A program made the position numbers and the translations under genes. From an uncultured Clostridia bacterium (GTDB lineage Bacteria > Bacillota > Clostridia > Oscillospirales > QAKW01), in assembly GCA_944387905.1 (NCBI GenBank), contig CALXGU010000027.1, positions 1 through 12,378 of the forward strand: 12,378 bases of DNA, given 5' to 3'. The notes beneath the pieces were generated by a model. It was given only the letters and a program-made list of their open reading frames with translations. It was not told the DNA's origin and did not search any database. This document shows positions 1 to 6,599 of this stretch, piece after piece; the stretch's first letter is position 1, and every line of letters begins with the position of its first letter.

Positions 1-1
1 A

Positions 2-364
2 GACGGACATATTAACGGAAAAATAAAAATTTCAGAGCATAACGGTCTGTACAATTTTTCCGGATTCCAAAATATAGCTGAAAAAATGTTTAAAGAAAAT
101 CATGAAACCAGTCAAATCTGCGATTTTGTTTTGGACGTTGTTTTTTCATTTGTATTGATATCTGTATCAAAAATCAGAAAAGTTTACGGCGATTTACCCG
201 TTTTGATGTCCGGCGGTGTAATGTCAAATGGCTTGCTTAGAAAACAACTGACCGATGCATGCACTGACATATATTTTGCCGATCCACATTATTCATCTGA
301 CAATGCAATGGGTACTGCATGGCTTAGCGCTGCCGAAAGAGGTGAGTTTAGTGCCGGAAAATAA
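2..364 (+). CDS. TsaD-like (M22 glycoprotease family) protein, C-terminal part
   Basis: The reading frame is open from the window edge to a TAA at 362-364, so only the last 120 residues are visible. The segment LMSGGVMSNGLLRKQL followed by a conserved SSDNAMGTAW stretch matches the C-terminal half of the TsaD/Kae1/Gcp fold (ASKHA ATPase), where GGVAANxxLR is followed by a CTDNAAMIA motif. True TsaD makes the tRNA t6A37 modification. This protein differs from TsaD at the second motif (SSDNAMGTA rather than CTDNAAMIA) and lacks the usual TsaD tail, so I read it as a paralog of the kind found next to xseA in Clostridia rather than TsaD itself. Its function is unknown. Its last 14 nt overlap the start of xseA, which suggests coupled expression. 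The family call is fairly secure; the paralog call is inference from a fragment. Confidence 0.75.
   Translation, partial: DGHINGKIKISEHNGLYNFSGFQNIAEKMFKENHETSQICDFVLDVVFSFVLISVSKIRKVYGDLPVLMSGGVMSNGLLRKQLTDACTDIYFADPHYSSDNAMGTAWLSAAERGEFSAGK
338..346 (+). promoter_or_regulatory. Ribosome binding site that fixes the xseA GTG start
   Basis: AGAGGTGAG lies inside the 3' end of the upstream TsaD-like gene and 4 nt before GTG at 351 (the core AGGTG ends 6 nt before it). It supports GTG 351 as the xseA start rather than an in-frame ATG at 255, which would add 32 residues that do not resemble the family N-terminus. Confidence 0.7.
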
Positions 365-1571
365 CGCCATAACTGTAAGCGGTTTGACAAAATATATAAA
401 AAGCAAACTGGAAAGTGATATCCATCTGCAAAACGTTTCTGTAATGGGCGAAATTTCTAATTTGACTATTCACCGAACCGGTCATTTGTATTTTGCGATT
501 AAAGACGAATTTGCTGTTTTGAATGCGGTGATGTTCAAAGGAGCAGCATCTGCTCTCGCATTTAAGCCCCAAAACGGAATGAAAATAATAGCTACCGGGA
601 AAATATCTGTTTTTGAACCTTCAGGAAGATATCAGATAATTGTGTCATCAATGTCTGTGGACGGAATAGGGGATCTATATGTCGCATATGAAATGCTTAA
701 AACAAAGCTTCAAAAAGAAGGCTTGTTTGATGCATCGCATAAGCTGCCGATACCGAAAATACCGTCTGTAATAGGTGTAATAACTTCTCCTACCGGTGCG
801 GCAGTTCGCGATATAATAAATGTTTTGGGCAGGCGGTTTCCGTTTTCAAAGGTTGTTATATATCCGTCGCTTGTACAGGGTGAAGATGCAGCCCCTCAAA
901 TGATAAAAGCACTCGAATATTTTGAAAACTCACGCTGTGCAGACGTTGTTATTATAGGACGCGGCGGAGGTTCTATTGAAGATTTATGGGCATTTAACGA
1001 TGAAAGTCTGGCCAGGACTATTTACAATATGACAATACCTATAATTTCAGCTGTCGGACATGAAATAGATTTTACAATTTGCGATTTTGTTGCCGACCTC
1101 AGAGCTCCTACACCATCGGCAGCGGCTGAAATGGCTGTTCCGGATACCAGTGAACTGCTGTCAAAGTTTGAAAATGTAAACAAAAAAATGCATTTGGTTT
1201 TGCAAAGAAAAATAGATTTTTTAAAACAAAAATATTTGTCTTTAAAAGGCTCCAGAATATTTATAGACAAACAGTTTTTTACAGAACGATATCAATTATT
1301 ACTCGATCATATTACTGAAAAACTTATTTCAACAACTGAGATAAAATTGGATAAATGCTGTTCTGAATTCAAGGCCGCAGCTGTCAAGCTTGATGCTCTC
1401 AGCCCGTTGAAAATAATGAGCCGAGGTTATTTGATAGGACAAGATGCTTCAGGCAATATAATTAAAAGCACATCGTCTGTTTCATCAGGCGACTGCATAA
1501 ATTTAAGATTATGTGACGGTAGTATAGACTGTACCGTAAATTCTGTTTTTGAGGAAGAAAACGATGGATAA
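351..1571 (+). CDS. xseA: Exodeoxyribonuclease VII large subunit
   Basis: This is the catalytic large subunit of exonuclease VII, a cytoplasmic enzyme that degrades single-stranded DNA from both ends. The 406-residue product begins with an OB-fold DNA-binding domain (about residues 4-100, ITVSGLTKYIK ... GEISNLTIHRTGHLYFAIKD). The nuclease domain follows, with VIGRGGGSIEDLWAFNDE and then GHEIDFTICDFVADLRAPTPSAAAE; His237 and Asp240 of GHEID are in the conserved active-site segment. A charged, helical C-terminal half follows, as in the family. Length fits clostridial XseA, which is shorter than the E. coli protein. GTG at 351 is chosen because of its Shine-Dalgarno sequence and because ITVSGLTKYI then falls next to the N-terminus, as expected. 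It overlaps the preceding gene by 14 nt and xseB by 8 nt, consistent with the two subunits being made together. Confidence 0.95.
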   Translation: MPENNAITVSGLTKYIKSKLESDIHLQNVSVMGEISNLTIHRTGHLYFAIKDEFAVLNAVMFKGAASALAFKPQNGMKIIATGKISVFEPSGRYQIIVSSMSVDGIGDLYVAYEMLKTKLQKEGLFDASHKLPIPKIPSVIGVITSPTGAAVRDIINVLGRRFPFSKVVIYPSLVQGEDAAPQMIKALEYFENSRCADVVIIGRGGGSIEDLWAFNDESLARTIYNMTIPIISAVGHEIDFTICDFVADLRAPTPSAAAEMAVPDTSELLSKFENVNKKMHLVLQRKIDFLKQKYLSLKGSRIFIDKQFFTERYQLLLDHITEKLISTTEIKLDKCCSEFKAAAVKLDALSPLKIMSRGYLIGQDASGNIIKSTSSVSSGDCINLRLCDGSIDCTVNSVFEEENDG

Positions 1572-1794
1572 AAATATAACTTTTGAAGAAGCTCTTGCAC
1601 AGCTTGAAAAAATAGTAAAACAGCTTGAAAGTTCTGATGCAACTCTTGATGATTCAGTAAAGCTGTTTGAAAAAGGCATAAGGCTCTCTGCTCTATGTTC
1701 TGATTATCTGAAACAAGCTCAACAAAAAGTAGAAATACTTATTGACAACGGCGCAGATCAACCAGAGACAAAAGAGTTCAAAGCTAATGAATAA
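1564..1794 (+). CDS. xseB: Exodeoxyribonuclease VII small subunit
   Basis: This 76-residue protein is the small subunit of exonuclease VII; several copies bind the helical C-terminal region of XseA. The sequence follows the family pattern closely: TFEEALAQLEKIVKQLES, then LDDSVKLFEKGIRLSALCSDYL, then a QAQQKVEIL helix, which together make an all-helical two-helix protein. I start it at ATG 1564, which has GAGGA at 1551-1555 eight nt upstream. An upstream in-frame ATG at 1549 would add only five residues and has no better binding site. Its start lies inside the last 8 nt of xseA and its end overlaps ispA by 8 nt, so subunit stoichiometry may depend on translational coupling. Confidence 0.94.
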   Translation: MDKNITFEEALAQLEKIVKQLESSDATLDDSVKLFEKGIRLSALCSDYLKQAQQKVEILIDNGADQPETKEFKANE

Positions 1795-2653
1795 ATATAC
1801 TGATTCTGTAAAATTAATATCTGAGCGGCTGGATGAGATAACAGATTATGAGAAGTGTGCATATGATACTTTGCTTAAAGCGGAGAAGTATTCTGTTACA
1901 GCAGGCGGTAAACATCTGCGTGGTCTTATTCTTTTGGAAACCGCAAAAATAGGAGGAGCAGCATCATCTTCTGTAGCTGATTATGCATGTGCAGTTGAAT
2001 TGGTGCATACTTATTCGCTCATTCATGACGATTTGCCGGAAATGGATAATGATGATCTTCGCAGGGGTTTGCCGACATGTCATAAAAAATTCGGCACTGC
2101 AATAGCTTTGCTTGCAGGTGATGCATTGCTGACTAAAGCTTTCAATTTGATTTCAAATGACACGCATTTCGACTGCAAGCATAAACTGGATTGTATACGC
2201 ATACTCAGCCAGGCATGCGGCGAGCACGGGATGCTGGCGGGCCAGACACTGGACAAGCTTTGCGAAAATAAGAACGCCGATTTACAATCATTAACCGAAT
2301 TGCACAACAGAAAGACAACCGATATGTTTTGCGCTGCGGTAAAAATGGGATGTGTGATTGGCGACATAAGCGATGATATATGCAGACAACTGACAGAGGG
2401 CATGAATTTGTTGGGTCTTGTATTTCAAATAAAGGACGACATACTTGATGTGACATCAGACACAGAAAGCCTTGGAAAACCTGTTATGAGCGACTTTAAA
2501 AGTCAAAAGTCGACTTTTGTAAGTCTGTTGGGCCTTGAAAAATCATATTCACTTATTGACTCCCTTGTTCTGCAAGCCAAAAAGTTGCCTATATTTCAGC
2601 AAATTCCTTTTTATAACGATTTGGCCGACTATTTCATTAATAGGAAAAAATAA
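1787..2653 (+). CDS. ispA: Farnesyl diphosphate synthase (short-chain polyprenyl synthase)
   Basis: This enzyme condenses isopentenyl diphosphate with DMAPP and then GPP to give farnesyl diphosphate, the precursor for longer polyprenyl carriers. Both aspartate-rich motifs are present. The first is HDDLPEMDNDDLRRG (Asp81, Asp82, Asp87), which has the two-residue insertion typical of bacterial FPP synthases. The second is IKDDILD (Asp217, Asp218, Asp221). Tyr76, five residues before the first Asp, matches the chain-length-limiting aromatic position of E. coli IspA, so FPP is the expected product. The diphosphate-binding region reads GGKHLRG, a variant of the usual GGKRLRP. Length is 288 residues, normal for the family. 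ATG 1787 overlaps xseB by 8 nt; starting further upstream would read through more of xseB with no family similarity. The next gene, dxs, supplies the same pathway. Confidence 0.94.
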   Translation: MNKYTDSVKLISERLDEITDYEKCAYDTLLKAEKYSVTAGGKHLRGLILLETAKIGGAASSSVADYACAVELVHTYSLIHDDLPEMDNDDLRRGLPTCHKKFGTAIALLAGDALLTKAFNLISNDTHFDCKHKLDCIRILSQACGEHGMLAGQTLDKLCENKNADLQSLTELHNRKTTDMFCAAVKMGCVIGDISDDICRQLTEGMNLLGLVFQIKDDILDVTSDTESLGKPVMSDFKSQKSTFVSLLGLEKSYSLIDSLVLQAKKLPIFQQIPFYNDLADYFINRKK

Positions 2654-2655
2654 AC

Positions 2656-4521
2656 ATGGACTTTCATATTCTTGAAAATTTAACTTCACCGTCTGAACTA
2701 AAATCCATGTCTGTTGACAAGCTGAAGATTCTTTCAGATGAATTGCGTCAGGCTTTAATATTAAACGTTTCGAATACAGGCGGTCATCTTGCAAGTAATC
2801 TGGGTGTTGTGGAGCTTACGATAGCAATACATCGTGTATTTTCCTCACCGAAGGATCAAATAGTCTTTGATGTTGGACATCAGTGTTATGTTCATAAAAT
2901 GCTTACAGGCAGATATGACAAGTTTTTCACACTGCGTCAGGCGGGCGGTCTATCGGGTTTTCCCAATCCGCAGGAAAGTGAACATGACATTTTTAAGACC
3001 GGACACAGTTCGACTTCAATTTCTTCGGCACTGGGTCTTGCATACGCTAAAAGCCTATCCGGCGACAGCGACTCATCGGTTGTCGCAGTTATCGGTGACG
3101 GATCTATGACCGGCGGTCTTGCGTATGAAGGCTTAAATAATGCCGGCAATTCCGGTCAAAATCTTGTTGTTATCTTAAATGATAATAAAATGAGCATTTC
3201 TAAAAATGTAGGCGCAATATCAAAAACGCTTACAAGGCTCAGAAGCAAAAGCGGTTATTTTAAGTTTAAAGACTCCTTTGGCAGCTTTCTTATCAAGATT
3301 CCGTGTATAGGCAAACCCCTTTACAGACGTTTGAACAGACTTAAATCAGCTGTGAAATCCTATTTTTACTCTTCAAATATATTTGAGAGCATGGGATTTA
3401 AATATATAGGACCTATTGACGGACATAATCTTGAAATGCTTATACGTGTTCTGACAAGAGCAAAATCACTTAAACGTCCCGTATTGGTACATGTGAATAC
3501 AAAGAAAGGGAAGGGCTATCCCTTTGCCGAAAGCAAGCCTCGCGAGTTTCACGGTATTGGTGAATTCGATATAGGCACAGGAAATGCGAATCAAAGCGGA
3601 CAGCTTACATTTACAGATGTGTTTTCAAAAACAATAGTAAAGCTGGCAGATAAAAATGATAAGATTTGCGCAATAACAGCTGCAATGGGTTCAGGATGTG
3701 GTCTGTCCGCGTTTAAATCAGCTTTCCCGAAGCGATATTTTGATGTCGGAATTGCTGAAGAACATGCAGTTACCTTTGCGGCCGGCTTGGCAAAAAACGG
3801 ATATATTCCGGTTTTTGCAGTATATTCAACATTTTTACAGAGATCTTATGACCAAATAATACACGACGTATCACTGCAGAATTTAAAAGTTATTTTTGCG
3901 ATAGATAGAGCCGGAATAGTAGGTGAAGACGGAGAGACGCATCAGGGGTTGTTCGATCTGCCTATGCTTCTTCCGATACCTAATCTTGTTATACTTGCGC
4001 CTTCAACAGGAACTGAGCTTGCCGCTATGTTCGAACGCGCAGTTTATACCGAAAATAAATCATGTGCTGTAAGGTATCCTAAGGGGAATTGTATTGAATA
4101 TACGGATTATCCTTTTAAAAATCCAGACAGTGACTATGAAATAATAAAAAATAATTCGGATTTTGCGGTTATTTCTTACGGTCACGAGATAATCGAGGTA
4201 CTTCACGCTGTCAAAAATATCCCGGCTGACATTGTTAAGCTAAACGTCCTTAACTGCTTTGATAGTAAAATCATTTCTGATTTGTCAGGTTATAAAAATA
4301 TCATTTTTGTAGAAGAATGCTACAAGATAGGCGGCATCGGTATGTTTTTGAAAAGCTTATTGTATGACGCCGGATTTAAGGGTGATTATTATATCTTTGC
4401 CGTAGAAAATGATTTCGTTAAACATGCTCCTGCCGGAGTTATGCGCAAGCAGCTTTGTCTTGACGGTCAAACTCTTGAAAAACGTATCAGACAAATACTC
4501 GGTCAAATATATGAGACTTGA
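2656..4521 (+). CDS. dxs: 1-deoxy-D-xylulose-5-phosphate synthase
   Basis: DXS joins pyruvate and glyceraldehyde 3-phosphate in a thiamine-diphosphate-dependent reaction, the first step of the non-mevalonate isoprenoid pathway. The 621-residue length matches typical DXS (about 620). Visible landmarks in order are DVGHQCYVHKMLTGR, KTGHSSTSIS, and the TPP/Mg2+ motif GDGSMTGG (Gly147-Gly149) followed by NDNKMSIS. In the pyrimidine-binding domain GIAEEHAVTFAAG holds the catalytic glutamate (Glu368), and DRAGIVGEDGETHQG and RYPKG follow. The transketolase C-terminal domain closes the protein. ATG 2656 lies two nt after the ispA stop, and TAGGAAAA at 2641-2648 can serve as binding site. The ispA-dxs pairing puts pathway entry and FPP formation on one transcript, which also makes the chromosomal precursor pool for menaquinone or cell-wall lipid carriers. 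Confidence 0.96.
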   Translation: MDFHILENLTSPSELKSMSVDKLKILSDELRQALILNVSNTGGHLASNLGVVELTIAIHRVFSSPKDQIVFDVGHQCYVHKMLTGRYDKFFTLRQAGGLSGFPNPQESEHDIFKTGHSSTSISSALGLAYAKSLSGDSDSSVVAVIGDGSMTGGLAYEGLNNAGNSGQNLVVILNDNKMSISKNVGAISKTLTRLRSKSGYFKFKDSFGSFLIKIPCIGKPLYRRLNRLKSAVKSYFYSSNIFESMGFKYIGPIDGHNLEMLIRVLTRAKSLKRPVLVHVNTKKGKGYPFAESKPREFHGIGEFDIGTGNANQSGQLTFTDVFSKTIVKLADKNDKICAITAAMGSGCGLSAFKSAFPKRYFDVGIAEEHAVTFAAGLAKNGYIPVFAVYSTFLQRSYDQIIHDVSLQNLKVIFAIDRAGIVGEDGETHQGLFDLPMLLPIPNLVILAPSTGTELAAMFERAVYTENKSCAVRYPKGNCIEYTDYPFKNPDSDYEIIKNNSDFAVISYGHEIIEVLHAVKNIPADIVKLNVLNCFDSKIISDLSGYKNIIFVEECYKIGGIGMFLKSLLYDAGFKGDYYIFAVENDFVKHAPAGVMRKQLCLDGQTLEKRIRQILGQIYET

Positions 4522-5293
4522 TATATATTTAGTTGAAAACAAATATTGTGTCAGCAGAAATAAAGCGGCGCAAATGATTGCTCTAGGAAAAGTCAGAGTC
4601 AACAATAAAGTTAATTATAAATCGTCTTATGTTGTAAAACCAAATGACTTAATAGAAATTGAGCAAAATTATAAGCAATATGTTGCCAGATCCGCAAAAA
4701 AATTAATTACAGCGATAGAGCGCTTCGATCTGGACTTTAAAAACAAAACTGCTGTTGATCTAGGAGCGTCAACAGGCGGTTTTTGTCAGATAATGCTTGA
4801 AAACGGCGCAAAAAAGATATATGCTGTTGATATAGGGACAAATCAGCTTGATGTAATCATTAAAAGCGATACAAAGATCATTGATTTGGAAAAGACTGAT
4901 GCGAGAACAATTAATGCTGATATGTTTGACGATCAGATTGATATTATAACATGTGACCTGTCATTTATTTCTCTGACTCACATTCTGCCTGCTGTTTACA
5001 GAACACTGAAGCCCATGGGTGAATTTATTTGCCTTGTTAAGCCTCAGTTTGAAGTCGGCCCTTTAAATGTCGGAAAAAACGGAGTAGTCAAAGATACACG
5101 CATGCATGTGCAGGCGGTATGTAATATATCAGATTTGGCATATGACTTGGGCTTTGATGTCAGAGATGCCTGCTATTCACAGCTTGCAGGAGAAAACGGG
5201 AACAAAGAGTTTTTGTTATACATGATAAAATCAAAACCGCAAGCGGCATTGTCCCATAAAATTATCGAAAGCAGAGTGGCTGATGCAAAATGA
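4511..5293 (+). CDS. tlyA: TlyA family rRNA 2'-O-methyltransferase
   Basis: TlyA-type proteins are cytoplasmic SAM-dependent enzymes that 2'-O-methylate cytidines in ribosomal RNA; in mycobacteria this affects capreomycin sensitivity. The 260-residue product has an N-terminal S4 RNA-binding domain (about 1-62: MRLDIYLVENKYCVSRNKA ... ALGKVRVNNKV) and an FtsJ/RrmJ-type methyltransferase domain. The SAM-binding motif is DLGASTGGF at residues 83-91, followed by AVDIG, CDLSFISL and LVKPQFEVG. Many such genes are also labelled hemolysin A, a name inherited from early toxin screens. ATG 4511 overlaps the end of dxs by 11 nt. I see no good Shine-Dalgarno sequence, so translation probably depends on ribosomes finishing dxs. 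An upstream in-frame ATG at 4409 would add 34 residues lying wholly within dxs and unlike the family. Confidence 0.93.
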   Translation: MRLDIYLVENKYCVSRNKAAQMIALGKVRVNNKVNYKSSYVVKPNDLIEIEQNYKQYVARSAKKLITAIERFDLDFKNKTAVDLGASTGGFCQIMLENGAKKIYAVDIGTNQLDVIIKSDTKIIDLEKTDARTINADMFDDQIDIITCDLSFISLTHILPAVYRTLKPMGEFICLVKPQFEVGPLNVGKNGVVKDTRMHVQAVCNISDLAYDLGFDVRDACYSQLAGENGNKEFLLYMIKSKPQAALSHKIIESRVADAK

Positions 5294-6156
5294 AAAATAT
5301 AGGTATAATTGTAAATAATAAAAAAGATTATAAATTTAAATATTTCAAGCGTGTTTCCGAAATAGTATACAACAGCGGATTTTGTCCTGTCCTTACTAAA
5401 GAATATTCTAATATTTTCAAAGACAGCAATTACGTATTTACGACTGTAGAGGAAATGTTCAAGACTTGCTCAATGGTAATAACGCTGGGCGGTGACGGTA
5501 CTTTTTTGAATGTTGCGGATCTTGCTGTAAGATACGATGTGGCGTTGCTCGGGATAAATTTAGGAACACTTGGGTACCTTGCACAAATAGATAAGACTGA
5601 AATAGACAGAATCCCTGATATACTATCAGGCCAATTATCTTTTCAGAACAGAATGATGCTGAGCGCCACCGTTTTTCGCGGAAACAGAAAAATATATGAA
5701 TACAGTGCACTCAATGATGTCGTAGTTACAAGAAGCGCTGTACTCAAGCCTATAAGCATTGATTTATATGGTGAAAGCGGTATAATTGCAGATTATTTTT
5801 GTGACGGACTGATTTTTTCCACGCCGACCGGATCTTCTGCATATTCTTTGAGCGTGGGCGGACCGATTATGGACCCCACCATGGAAGCTATACTTGTCTC
5901 CGCTATTTCTCCGCATACTCTTTCGTCCCATTCCCTTGTCTTCAATGCGGACAAAAAATTGGAGTGCAGGGCAAATTCATCAAAAAACATCAATTCACTT
6001 ATCAGTGTTGACGGACGCCATGTTTTTTACATACAGAATGATGACAGAATAATAATACGTAAAAACGAGAAATACCTGAGACTTGTTCAGTTATCAGATT
6101 GCGACTTTTACACTGTACTTAAAAACAAATTCAGTTCCAGAGGTAAACGCAGATGA
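5290..6156 (+). CDS. nadK: NAD kinase
   Basis: NAD kinase phosphorylates NAD+ to NADP+ and so controls the cell's NADP(H) supply. The 288-residue protein has the nucleotide-binding GGDGTFL motif at residues 67-73 (GGDGT 67-71), a GINLGTLGYLA segment, the NDVVV motif (Asn142, Asp143), and the glycine-rich FSTPTGSSAYSLSVGGP stretch near the active site. Length and order are normal for bacterial NadK. The start ATG overlaps the tlyA stop in an ATGA arrangement (5290-5293), and its own stop overlaps argR in the same way, so it is very likely translated by coupling. Its place between tlyA and argR is the usual clostridial arrangement. Confidence 0.95.
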   Translation: MKNIGIIVNNKKDYKFKYFKRVSEIVYNSGFCPVLTKEYSNIFKDSNYVFTTVEEMFKTCSMVITLGGDGTFLNVADLAVRYDVALLGINLGTLGYLAQIDKTEIDRIPDILSGQLSFQNRMMLSATVFRGNRKIYEYSALNDVVVTRSAVLKPISIDLYGESGIIADYFCDGLIFSTPTGSSAYSLSVGGPIMDPTMEAILVSAISPHTLSSHSLVFNADKKLECRANSSKNINSLISVDGRHVFYIQNDDRIIIRKNEKYLRLVQLSDCDFYTVLKNKFSSRGKRR

Positions 6157-6590
6157 AAAAGGAAAGGCTTGCACGCATAAAAGAACTTGTTTTGGAATAC
6201 GATATAACAACTCAGGACAAGCTTGTAGAAATACTTAACAAAGACGGTTATAACGTAACACAGGCAACCGTTTCAAGAGATATAAAAAAATTAGGTCTTG
6301 TCAAGTCTTTTGAGGGCGGAGTAAATAAATATGTTCTTAAAAAACACTCTGATACAAGCGACCACAGTCTGATCCTGAAAAATACAATCCTTACTGTTAA
6401 GTCTGCACAGAATCTTGTAATAATAAAATGTAAAGCCGGAATGGCAAACGCTGTCTGCGTCTATATTGACGCTCTCGATCTGCACGGGCTTGTGGGAACG
6501 CTTGCGGGAGACGATACTATATTCATTGCGGCTTCCGACAGTATATCTGCGGAACAGATAAGAGAAAATATTGTTGACAGAATTGGGTAG
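6153..6590 (+). CDS. argR: Arginine repressor (ArgR/AhrC)
   Basis: ArgR is a hexameric, arginine-responsive transcription factor that represses arginine synthesis genes and, in Bacillus, activates catabolic ones. The 145-residue product has a winged-helix DNA-binding domain (about 1-70) containing QDKLVEILNKDGYNVTQAT and VSRDIKKLGLVK, the conserved recognition helix with its Ser-Arg pair. The C-terminal domain carries GTLAGDDT (residues 115-122) with Asp120 and Asp121, the arginine-binding and oligomerisation segment. The start codon overlaps the nadK stop (ATGA), with AGAGGT at 6139-6144 eight nt upstream. I found no clear ARG-box palindrome in the window, so its targets are probably elsewhere. 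The argR-recN pairing is a long-known Gram-positive arrangement. Confidence 0.94.
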   Translation: MKKERLARIKELVLEYDITTQDKLVEILNKDGYNVTQATVSRDIKKLGLVKSFEGGVNKYVLKKHSDTSDHSLILKNTILTVKSAQNLVIIKCKAGMANAVCVYIDALDLHGLVGTLAGDDTIFIAASDSISAEQIRENIVDRIG

Positions 6591-6599
6591 GGCATAAAA

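Noticed and set aside
255..350. Upstream ATG start for xseA
   Set aside because: The extra 32 residues lie within the overlapping TsaD-like gene, look nothing like XseA, and a Shine-Dalgarno sequence points to GTG 351.
1742..1786. Earlier start for ispA
   Set aside because: It would overlap most of the end of xseB and add 15 residues with no family similarity; ATG 1787 fits spacing and length.
4409..4510. Earlier start for tlyA
   Set aside because: These 34 residues are read from inside dxs; the S4 domain begins at MRLDIYL from ATG 4511.
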